Positions 6,818 to 12,390 of a DNA stretch of 12,390 bases are shown one piece after another. The position numbers and the translations under genes are program-made. A model generated the notes under the pieces. It made no database searches. It saw nothing but the letters and a program-made list of their open reading frames with translations, and had not been told where the DNA came from. This DNA comes from Alphaproteobacteria bacterium (GTDB lineage Bacteria > Pseudomonadota > Alphaproteobacteria > UBA6184): assembly GCA_030433125.1 (NCBI GenBank), contig JAUIKZ010000034.1, forward strand, positions 1 through 12,390. The letters run 5' to 3'. How positions within the stretch are numbered: the first letter of the stretch is position 1; each line of letters starts with the position of its first letter.

Positions 6818-8143
6818 TTAACGTACGCTATCGAGTAGTGTTTTCGAAATCTCTTGTGCCATTTGATACATACGCATGTTGGCATGAGTGGCCTGCGAGA
6901 ACTTCGTCATGTCGGTGAATTCCTTGAGCATATCTGTTTGTGAGGCTTCCAACATGCCAGGTTTCATGGTGCCAAACCCTGGTGTTTGAGCTTCCCCTAT
7001 AATAGCCGAGCCTGACTCCGGTGTTTTAAAGAGGATGTTCCCCGCATACATTTTCATGCCGTTCACATTCGTAAAATTTGCAAGAGGAATTTTGTAAATA
7101 GGAAGTTTCATACCGTTGTCGAAGTGGGCATTCACAAACCCCTCTTCATCAAAGGAAATATTTTCGAAGTTACCAAAACGCAACCCATTTTGGTGGTGAT
7201 AGGTCACGCGTGAAGGTCCCTCAAATGAGGTTAAACCATTGGCTGTGCCCACATCGCCCAAACTTAAGTCTATGTCAAGTGTTTCAGCATCAGGATTTCC
7301 GTCAGTTGAAATGAATGACATTTTGATTTTGCTTTCAAAATTAAACGTATCTGTGCCGTCTGTAAACTTAAAGGCAGAAGGCTGCCCTTGGGCATCAAAG
7401 TCAATGTAGCAATAGCTGGTGGCGGTAAGGTCTTTCTCTCCATCATCCGTCATAATTTTGATTTGTGTCTCTCCATCAATATCAGAGAAATCTAGCTTGT
7501 AGCGGTTTTCGCTACCGGTCATGCGGCTAAAGCTAAAGCGGAGGTCATGCCCCCTGCCGAGGGAATCAAAAATACGCTCCGTAAATTCAAAAGGGGGATC
7601 CGCTTCTTCCATGCGGGCGCTCAGGTTGCCCTTCAGCTCCACTTTGGATGTAACACGCTTAACCGATTCTAACGCATTAATTTGGATGGGCTCTAGGTCC
7701 GTTTCCGAATTAAGGTTGTTGTTCTGCACATTGCCATCTACATCGGTTTTCCAGCCCTGTAGATACCACCCATCACGCACAATGTAGCCTTCATTATCTT
7801 TTTGAAAACTACCATCACGACTGTAAACCACCTGCTCCTCGGGGTCATTCACGCGGCGCATCATGAAAAAGCCTTTGCCGTCAATGGCCATATCCATGCC
7901 GGATGTAGTGGCGCTTAAGGTGCCTTGTTGGTCAATGTTTTGGGTGCGCACAGAACTAACACCGCCGGGCACATATTGGTGGGCAGCCCCAGATGTGCTC
8001 ACCATAGATACAAACTTTGTATTTTGGGTTTTATAGCCCGTGGTGGCCATGTTGGCAATGTTATCGGAGGTGGTATTGATACCACTACTGTGAGCCCCAA
8101 GGGCCGACCCGATTACGTTAAGAGTATTAAAAACACCTGACAT
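6818..8143 (-). CDS. flgE: Flagellar hook protein FlgE
   Basis: FlgE subunits polymerise outside the cell into the curved hook that joins rod and filament. This copy has 441 residues. The N-terminal rod/hook signature is SSGINTTSDNIANMATTGYK (residues 19-38), matching the family A-N-N-I-A-N-x-x-T-x-G-Y-K. The FlgE/F/G core strands YSRDGSF (107-113) and LQGW (128-131) follow. A central variable domain has FDSLGRGHDLRFSF at 192-205. The C-terminal D0 helix MLEASQTDMLKEFTDMTKF...MYQMAQEISKTLLDSVR covers the last 45 residues. LQGW and the large middle domain point to FlgE rather than FlgF or FlgG. The ATG at 8143 has a strong AAAGGAG site 7 nt upstream, the best in the operon, fitting a protein needed in many copies. 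It is the last gene of fliK-flgD-flgE, 21 nt after flgD, and ends at the bidirectional terminator. Confidence 0.95.
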   Translation of the reverse strand: MSGVFNTLNVIGSALGAHSSGINTTSDNIANMATTGYKTQNTKFVSMVSTSGAAHQYVPGGVSSVRTQNIDQQGTLSATTSGMDMAIDGKGFFMMRRVNDPEEQVVYSRDGSFQKDNEGYIVRDGWYLQGWKTDVDGNVQNNNLNSETDLEPIQINALESVKRVTSKVELKGNLSARMEEADPPFEFTERIFDSLGRGHDLRFSFSRMTGSENRYKLDFSDIDGETQIKIMTDDGEKDLTATSYCYIDFDAQGQPSAFKFTDGTDTFNFESKIKMSFISTDGNPDAETLDIDLSLGDVGTANGLTSFEGPSRVTYHHQNGLRFGNFENISFDEEGFVNAHFDNGMKLPIYKIPLANFTNVNGMKMYAGNILFKTPESGSAIIGEAQTPGFGTMKPGMLEASQTDMLKEFTDMTKFSQATHANMRMYQMAQEISKTLLDSVR

Positions 8144-8164
8144 CTCTTTTCTCCTTTGTTGTGT

Positions 8165-9166
8165 TTATGCAAGTTCGTTTTTCACAATGGCTTTCACTTG
8201 TTCCATTGGGATTTTAAGTTGTTTGGTCATGACGTTGACGTTGCCGTGCGGTGTGCGCTCAATGCCGGTTACTTCTCCGCGCAAGCTGATGGTGATTTTT
8301 GGACGAGATTCCTCGGGGATAGGCTGGCCTTTGTGGTCTTTGGGTATCACTTTAAGTTGATACACCCCTTCAGGCGCTGGCGCCCCATTTTGCATGCGGC
8401 CGTCCCAACTGAAGGCGTGCTTACCTTTGCTCATGTTGCCGCTTTCGGTGTAAATAGTCTTCCCTGATTTATCCACAATTTGTAAAGAGGTGCCTTGTGT
8501 GTCTTGTGGCAACGCATATACAAATGTGGTTTTATCGGTGGTATTTTTTAGTTCAATCGCCTTGTCCTGAATGGCCGCCCCACTGGCGTCTGTTACAGGG
8601 TTTAAGATGCGTGTGCCGTTATAGGCCGAAATGGTGAGGCTATAAGCGCCAGCTTCTAGCGCACGGCCCTGTTTATCAAGCCCACTCCATTCAAAGGTTT
8701 GCAGCCCGGGCGTTGCTTGGGCGTAGTGATCAAACAGCACATGGCCGTCGGCATCTTTTACTTGCACCGCATAGGCATTGGCTGTCTCTGGCAGCTGGAA
8801 TTGCTGACTTAATTTTGGTGATTGCCTAAAGTGGAAGCGATCCGTTTCAATTTCCGCCGTGTGGTTTATAAGATTAAGCGCTTCCGTGTTCTTATTCATG
8901 GTTGAGGTTTCTAATAACTTGAGAAGGTGGCTATTCATCTCCCGCATTTGTTGCACCTGGCCCATTTGCGCAAACATCATAAAAGAGTCTTTTTCCTCAA
9001 CAGGGTTGAGCGGGTCTTGGTTTTTCATTTGCGCCATAAACAGCTTGAGCATATTGTCGGGGTCTTCATAAAAAGACCGTTGCTTTTCGGCTTTCATGTC
9101 TTTTTTGGCGACCGCCTGCTTGGGGCGAAGATCATCCATATAGGGTAGGGCTTGAATGTCTGTCAT
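8165..9166 (-). CDS. flgD: Flagellar hook assembly scaffold FlgD, with duplicated Ig-like domain
   Basis: FlgD is exported through the flagellar type III apparatus and forms the cap on which hook subunits assemble, then leaves. The family N-terminal motif (about FLKLLxxQLxNQDPLNP) is seen as MLKLFMAQMKNQDPLNPVEE (39-58), followed by an FAQMGQVQQM helix. The protein has 333 residues, about 100 longer than E. coli FlgD. The excess is explained by two Ig-like (FlgD_ig/FLN) repeats at about 122-184 and 216-280. Each has an LP strand, D-x-x-G-x-x-hydrophobic, F-x-W-x-G and G-x-Y-x-L, and key residues are offset by exactly 94 (P126/P220, W160/W254, G173/G267, Y175/Y269). The end, ISLRGEVTGIERT...KIPMEQVKAIV (294-328), is the Tudor-like C-terminal strand set. 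The start is 3 nt after the fliK stop, with AAGAGTG as a modest ribosome site, so translation is probably coupled to fliK. Confidence 0.93.
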   Translation of the reverse strand: MTDIQALPYMDDLRPKQAVAKKDMKAEKQRSFYEDPDNMLKLFMAQMKNQDPLNPVEEKDSFMMFAQMGQVQQMREMNSHLLKLLETSTMNKNTEALNLINHTAEIETDRFHFRQSPKLSQQFQLPETANAYAVQVKDADGHVLFDHYAQATPGLQTFEWSGLDKQGRALEAGAYSLTISAYNGTRILNPVTDASGAAIQDKAIELKNTTDKTTFVYALPQDTQGTSLQIVDKSGKTIYTESGNMSKGKHAFSWDGRMQNGAPAPEGVYQLKVIPKDHKGQPIPEESRPKITISLRGEVTGIERTPHGNVNVMTKQLKIPMEQVKAIVKNELA

Positions 9167-9169
9167 GAT

Positions 9170-10390
9170 TTACACTCTTATATTTACTGTGTTTAAATAG
9201 CTTGGCGTGGCATAGGCGGCACGCTTATAAACAAGTGCGGAGGAGCTCGCTTTTTGTTCTTCTTGTTGTCTCTCCTCCACGAAGGGCCCTTTATGTAAAG
9301 AGCCATCTTGGTTCTGCTGATCTGAGTGAGCAGAATTTTCTTTAAAACTAAATGTCATTTCGAGGGTGTCGTCACCCACCACCTCTTGCACCGCTTGTTG
9401 CAATGTGCCTAGGTCTTTTTGTAAAAGCTCAAAGGCTTCTTTGTTGTTGCACTCTAGCGCAGCTCGCACAACCCCCTCAACGGCGCGGTCAAGGCTCACG
9501 TTGACACGGCCTAGATCTTTTGGTTGGAGGGTCACGGTGAATGTATCGTCTTTAAGGGAAAAGCCCTTCACAATATCATCGGACATTTTTTCAAACGTGG
9601 CCCCGTCGGCAAGCGATTCCACACTAGGAGTCTGACCCTCTTCCGGAATGGCTTCCAAGCGCATATCAAAAGACTGACTGGCCACACCAACAGGTTGGAG
9701 TGTCTCTGTTGATGTGGGCATGGCCTCAGCCGCATCTAATGCGACCGGTTGCACATGGGCCTTTGGTGCCACGTCAGCCTCTTTAGAGATACCGCTTGTG
9801 TTATCTTCTTTAAATTCCAGTGTGCTTGCTAGAGCCACCTCTGCTAAGCCTTCGGGCTCTCTCTTCTCCTGCCCAATGGGGGCATTTTGTATAAAGTCAT
9901 TATTTTCTTGATGGCCTAGGGTAACGTCGTCAGCGGGAGGCGTGGGGAGCTCTTCCTCATAACGCGAAAGGGGAGTAGGCTCCACAATGGCAACGCCTTG
10001 TGCCTCATCAATAAGCGGCTCAACGCCGGCTACCATCTCTTCGTGCAAAGTACCGGTGATGAATGCATCATCCTCTAGCTCTTCATCGGGGGTGAAATCA
10101 ACCGCAAGAAGATCATCTAAATCTTCGGGGGTGTCTTTTTCATCATCAAGAAGGAGGTCATCAGATGTGGAGTCTGAGGCCAGTAAAGAAGCAGCGCCCT
10201 CAAGCATTTCCTCAGATGTAGAGTCTGAGATGTCCTCTATAGCTTCAAGGTCTGTTGCAACGCCCGCCATAAGCGACAAGAAATCTTCTAATGCTTTTTT
10301 TGGTTCACCCTTTGCCGGAGTGTCTGCTGGCTTCGTAGCCCCAGGATTATAGGCGACAGCTCCTTGAAACGAACCTTGTATATTTTGCAC
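9170..10390 (-). CDS. fliK: Flagellar hook-length control protein FliK
   Basis: FliK is secreted during hook growth, acts as the length ruler and signals FlhB to switch from hook to filament export. The C-terminal Flg_hook domain is clear: FTVTLQPKDLGRVNVSLDR...EGVVRAALECNNKEAFELLQKDLGTLQQAV, with the family's P-x-x-L-G-x-V pattern at about residues 290-296 of this 406-residue form. The long middle is low-complexity and very acidic (for example DDLLLDDEKDTPEDLDDLLA), as usual for the divergent ruler part, and contains a short 17-residue repeat beginning SDSTS. The start is uncertain. The longest frame begins at 10513, overlaps pgeF by 67 bp and lies upstream of the promoter at 10427-10442. 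I prefer GTG at 10390 (giving MQNIQGSFQG), with TTG at 10399 as the alternative. Neither has a strong Shine-Dalgarno; the leader has AAGAAGAAAG. It is the first gene of the operon. Confidence 0.85.
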   Translation of the reverse strand: MQNIQGSFQGAVAYNPGATKPADTPAKGEPKKALEDFLSLMAGVATDLEAIEDISDSTSEEMLEGAASLLASDSTSDDLLLDDEKDTPEDLDDLLAVDFTPDEELEDDAFITGTLHEEMVAGVEPLIDEAQGVAIVEPTPLSRYEEELPTPPADDVTLGHQENNDFIQNAPIGQEKREPEGLAEVALASTLEFKEDNTSGISKEADVAPKAHVQPVALDAAEAMPTSTETLQPVGVASQSFDMRLEAIPEEGQTPSVESLADGATFEKMSDDIVKGFSLKDDTFTVTLQPKDLGRVNVSLDRAVEGVVRAALECNNKEAFELLQKDLGTLQQAVQEVVGDDTLEMTFSFKENSAHSDQQNQDGSLHKGPFVEERQQEEQKASSSALVYKRAAYATPSYLNTVNIRV

Positions 10391-10426
10391 GTGTACCAAC
10401 TTTCTTCTTTTTGTACTAAACAGTGC

Positions 10427-10442
10427 AGCAAGAAGTGTGCCA
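10427..10442 (-). promoter_or_regulatory. Sigma-54 (RpoN) promoter of the fliK-flgD-flgE operon
   Basis: Reading the minus strand from 10442, the sequence is TGGCACACTTCTTGCT. The sigma-54 consensus is TGGCAC-N5-TTGC[AT]; the -24 GG and -12 GC are present with exact spacing. It sits in the 56-bp gap between the pgeF stop (10447) and the fliK start. The transcript would begin near 10416, giving a leader of about 26 nt to GTG 10390 or 17 nt to TTG 10399. In Caulobacter, hook-class flagellar genes are sigma-54 dependent and activated by FlbD. I could not identify a clear FlbD-type enhancer site upstream inside pgeF. Confidence 0.8.
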
Positions 10443-10446
10443 GTTG

Positions 10447-11160
10447 CTAGGGTGCGAGGTAGATGTAATTTAAATGGCGGCCTTTGTCTTGATGGCGGCG
10501 GTGGCTGAAGCATAGTTGGGGGTTAGAGAATGTGTCGAGCGCTACAGTGTCGATGTGGCGAACCCCACCGCTTTTGAGGGCGTGTTCGATATATAAAGGC
10601 AAATTAAAAAACCAACGCCTATGCTGGCCTGCAAAAAAGGGAAGGGCGGCTTCTCCCAATTTTGAAACGAATTGGTTGAAAAAACCTTCATCCACCTCAT
10701 ATGAATCAAGCTGAATGGAGGGCCCTATAAAGGCTTTTACGTTTGCGGGATCTACGCCAAGGGTGTGCATGATAGCTATGGCTTTGGGGATAATGTTCGC
10801 AAAGGCGCTGCGCCACCCGGCATGAACGGCCCCGATGGTGTTTGTGGCCTCATCATACAACAGCACGGGTACGCAGTCTGCTGTTTTCACCCCGATGAGC
10901 AGGCCAGGTTCTTGGGTGATGAGCCCATCGCCGATGAGGATATCGGCATTTTTTGCCGCGCCCACAAAATGCACACTCGCTTCATGCACCTGTTTGAGGA
11001 GGACATGGCCCGAAGGCTTTATGTCATGGCAGAGCTTTTGTGGCAGGGCATCAATATAATAGGTGTCTGTTACGACGGAAGGTATGTCCTCTCGCAACCA
11101 CACACCGTGGCGCACGCCGGAGCAGGCTGATAATAAGGCAGATTGCAAGGTGGGGACCAT
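10447..11160 (-). CDS. pgeF: Peptidoglycan editing factor PgeF (YfiH/laccase-domain family)
   Basis: PgeF (YfiH) family proteins are cytoplasmic zinc enzymes. The E. coli member hydrolyses UDP-MurNAc-L-Ser so that serine is not built into peptidoglycan in place of alanine; relatives also show purine nucleoside phosphorylase activity. The metal-site motifs are all present in this 237-residue protein: LLKQVHE (H59), VKTADCVPVLLYD (C96) and AVHAGWRS (H113). IGPSIQLDSYEVDEGF and a C-terminal CFSHRRHQDKGR follow. The usual QVHG and HAGWRG are QVHE and HAGWRS here, changes next to but not at the metal ligands. Its ATG overlaps the stop of the upstream methyltransferase gene (TAATG), implying coupled translation. 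It is followed by the fliK promoter, and no terminator is visible between them, so some read-through into the flagellar operon is possible. Confidence 0.93.
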   Translation of the reverse strand: MVPTLQSALLSACSGVRHGVWLREDIPSVVTDTYYIDALPQKLCHDIKPSGHVLLKQVHEASVHFVGAAKNADILIGDGLITQEPGLLIGVKTADCVPVLLYDEATNTIGAVHAGWRSAFANIIPKAIAIMHTLGVDPANVKAFIGPSIQLDSYEVDEGFFNQFVSKLGEAALPFFAGQHRRWFFNLPLYIEHALKSGGVRHIDTVALDTFSNPQLCFSHRRHQDKGRHLNYIYLAP

Positions 11161-12221
11161 TAGAAAACGCCTTTCAACGGGGGGATTTGAGGGTAGCTTG
11201 CCACCAACACTTTAAATAAGCTTCCCATGGCTTTTAGGCTTATGAGCCTTTCCACGGCCTGCTTGTGGTTTTTATAGGCTTGCGGGCAGCCCCTAACGCT
11301 TAATTTTTGCAGTTGAAACTCAATACCTAAACGTTGCAAAAACTCTCCTTGTTCCGTTTGCATGTTAACATAAGCTCCCTGCGCTTCAACCTGTTTTGCG
11401 AGCTCGGTGAAATTTATGTGGCTAGTGAGGTCGGTGAGGCCGGGTTGGTGCAAGGGGCTAACATAGGTGTGGTGCTGGACCGCCTGCAAGGTGTCTTGGC
11501 CACCATACCCAGTGTAGCCGTAGTCGATGGCGATGAGGGCGCCGTGATGTTGTTTGAGCAGGTTGGTGAGGGAGGCAACAATTTCATTTTGCAGGGGACG
11601 GTCTTCATAGATCTCTCCTTCGTCAATAGGCAAGTGGCGGGGCCAGGGTATTGGCTGCCACGTAAAGGTGAGGGCACCGTTCTCGCGGGTAACCTGTTTT
11701 TGATACAACACGCCGTCCTCGAGCAAATACTGATTAATGGCTAGGGCATCGAAAAACTCATTAGCAACGATATATACCGGCCCATCTGTCAGTGATAAAT
11801 GTTGCAACTCATTCGTCCATTGGGCATTCAAACCTTGCAAACGCTCTTGCTGATAGGCGCTTAAGTAGGGCGAGGCCTCCACCAAATGATAATGCACCTT
11901 GTTGTGGTAATAAGGGATGTGCGAAAAGGTGTGGGCCATATCTTGGGTGAGGGTGCCAAGGCCTGGTCCTAACTCTACAATATTGATTGGCTTATCATTG
12001 TGCAGATGGCTGTCAGCCTCAATGATGGCCATGGCGATGCTTTTACCAAATAAGGGCGAAATTTCGGGGGCGGTGATAAAATCGCCTGTGTGTCCGATGG
12101 GGTTGCGATTGAAATAATAGCCATGATCGTTGTGATATAAACAGAGATTAAAGTAATCGTGTAATGATAAGGGGCCGTTCGTTAAAATATCGGTATGTAG
12201 AGCCTGTTCAAGTGGTGTCAT
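11160..12221 (-). CDS. SAM-dependent methyltransferase, MidA/NDUFAF7 family (DUF185)
   Basis: Members share a class I Rossmann methyltransferase fold. The mitochondrial homologue NDUFAF7/MidA dimethylates an arginine of the complex I subunit NDUFS2; the bacterial substrate is not established, though the equivalent NADH dehydrogenase subunit is a reasonable guess. In the 353-residue protein I see the family block GDFITAPEISPLFG (46-59), the SAM-binding loop VELGPGLGTL (82-91), the acidic VEAS strand end (114-117), ANEFFDAL (153-160) and AIDYGY (231-236), all in family order. The start at 12221 gives the normal short N-terminus (MTPLEQ), but there is no Shine-Dalgarno before it. The stop shares one base with the pgeF start. 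The midA-pgeF pair, often preceded by lgt, recurs in alphaproteobacteria from general knowledge. Confidence 0.92.
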   Translation of the reverse strand: MTPLEQALHTDILTNGPLSLHDYFNLCLYHNDHGYYFNRNPIGHTGDFITAPEISPLFGKSIAMAIIEADSHLHNDKPINIVELGPGLGTLTQDMAHTFSHIPYYHNKVHYHLVEASPYLSAYQQERLQGLNAQWTNELQHLSLTDGPVYIVANEFFDALAINQYLLEDGVLYQKQVTRENGALTFTWQPIPWPRHLPIDEGEIYEDRPLQNEIVASLTNLLKQHHGALIAIDYGYTGYGGQDTLQAVQHHTYVSPLHQPGLTDLTSHINFTELAKQVEAQGAYVNMQTEQGEFLQRLGIEFQLQKLSVRGCPQAYKNHKQAVERLISLKAMGSLFKVLVASYPQIPPLKGVF

Positions 12222-12252
12222 GGGTTTGTTATTATTGGGGCTATGTTACCCT

Positions 12253-12281
12253 ATAATACCTACACACGCTAGGGTTGAATA
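12253..12281 (-). promoter_or_regulatory. Possible promoter for the midA-pgeF pair
   Basis: On the minus strand TATTAT (12258-12253) could be a -10 box, with a poor -35 candidate (TATTCA or ATTCAA, 12275-12281) 16-17 bp upstream. It would start transcription near 12246, about 25 nt before the ATG. The -35 match is weak and the element is called mainly because the upstream gap needs a start signal. Confidence 0.3.
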
Positions 12282-12300
12282 TTCGCTTTTTTTTGCTTTG

Positions 12301-12390
12301 TTACAAGATAGCCCAAAGCGGTGTAGCGTCAAGGTCGCCCTTTCCCTTCGATTTTGCTGACGCAAAATCTGCAGGGGCCCGGGGCTCGCT
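12301..12390 (-). CDS. Possible 3' tail of an unidentified upstream gene
   Basis: The minus strand is open from the window edge to a TAA at 12303-12301, giving 29 residues that begin SEPRAPADFASAKSKGKG and end TPLWAIL. The gene order midA-pgeF often has lgt upstream, but this tail lacks the hydrophobic last helix of Lgt and I do not recognise it. The stretch is dominated by a palindromic element, so the frame may be chance or a coding insertion of that repeat. Confidence 0.25.
   Translation of the reverse strand, partial: SEPRAPADFASAKSKGKGDLDATPLWAIL
12350..12369. repeat. Perfect palindrome, 8-bp stem and 4-nt loop, in a GC-rich flank
   Basis: GATTTTGC (12350-12357) and GCAAAATC (12362-12369) are exact inverted repeats around TGAC. 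Pyrimidine-rich CCCTTTCCC before it and GGGG-CCC-GGGG after it extend an imperfect outer stem. No T-run follows on either strand, so it is not a standard terminator. It has the look of a REP-like or Rickettsia-palindromic-element-like dispersed repeat, but only this copy is evident in the window. Confidence 0.55.

Noticed and set aside
6661..6918. 85-codon plus-strand frame from the valS-flgE gap into flgE
   Set aside because: TTG start without a ribosome site; it passes through the terminator and antisense into a real gene.
9987..10352. Serine-rich plus-strand frame opposite fliK
   Set aside because: Its poly-Ser character is the complement of the Asp/Glu-rich FliK middle, so it is a composition artefact.
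11334..11744. 136-codon plus-strand frame opposite the midA-like gene
   Set aside because: Fully antisense to a gene with clear family motifs; no independent support.
12252..12257. Plus-strand TATAAT as a rightward promoter
   Set aside because: There is no plus-strand gene in the remaining 130 bp and no good -35; it is more likely the complement of the leftward AT-rich promoter.
12287..12319. GCTTTG...CAAAGC hairpin beside a T8 run as a terminator
   Set aside because: On the plus strand the T-run precedes the stem, and on the minus strand it reads as A8, so neither direction has the U-run after the hairpin.

Overview
The window reads as a piece of an alphaproteobacterial chromosome. It carries bacterial housekeeping genes, a run of flagellar hook genes with a sigma-54 type promoter, and a methyltransferase of the MidA/NDUFAF7 family directly coupled to pgeF. 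That pairing is, from general knowledge, common in alphaproteobacteria. Base composition is middling rather than GC-rich. I cannot place the organism below class level from sequence alone. A polar-flagellate with a Caulobacter-like sigma-54 hook regulon fits, and a host-associated lineage is possible but not shown.

Layout, left to right. (1) 1-461, plus: the 3' part of an RluA-family 23S rRNA pseudouridine synthase, cut by the window edge at what is probably its catalytic Asp codon. (2) 513-3005, minus: an exported, repeat-rich 830-residue protein. Five GLUG-like glycine turns at a near-constant 37-residue period suggest a beta-solenoid. It also contains a 51-bp in-frame tandem duplication. 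(3) 3006-3122: a divergent promoter region with a perfect TATAAT on the plus strand. (4) 3123-3956 and 3959-6622, plus: ygfZ and valS, 2 nt apart and surely one transcript. (5) 6623-6817: a convergent gap with a G8 run, an inverted repeat and a bidirectional terminator. (6) 10390-6818, minus: fliK, flgD, flgE, a hook-assembly operon. (7) 12221-10447, minus: a midA-like methyltransferase gene and pgeF, overlapping by one base (TAATG). (8) 12222-12390: a GC-rich end with a perfect 8-bp-stem palindrome inside what may be the 3' tail of another minus-strand reading frame.

How the genes work together. FlgE builds the hook, FlgD is the cap that lets it polymerise, and FliK measures hook length and switches the export apparatus to filament substrates. 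They are ordered fliK-flgD-flgE and appear to be driven by a promoter at 10427-10442, TGGCACACTTCTTGCT, which matches the -24/-12 consensus at every fixed position except the loosely conserved G after TGGCAC. This promoter sits in the gap after pgeF and separates the flagellar genes from the housekeeping midA-pgeF pair upstream. It also shows that the longest possible FliK reading frame is over-extended at its N-terminus. YgfZ (folate-binding, iron-sulfur cluster/tRNA thiolation support) and ValS both serve translation.

I found no mobile element, CRISPR array, tRNA or rRNA, and no convincing new multi-gene system. The items most worth a second look are the sigma-54 promoter, a duplicated Ig-like domain in FlgD, the solenoid surface protein with its recent duplication, and the palindromic element at the right edge.
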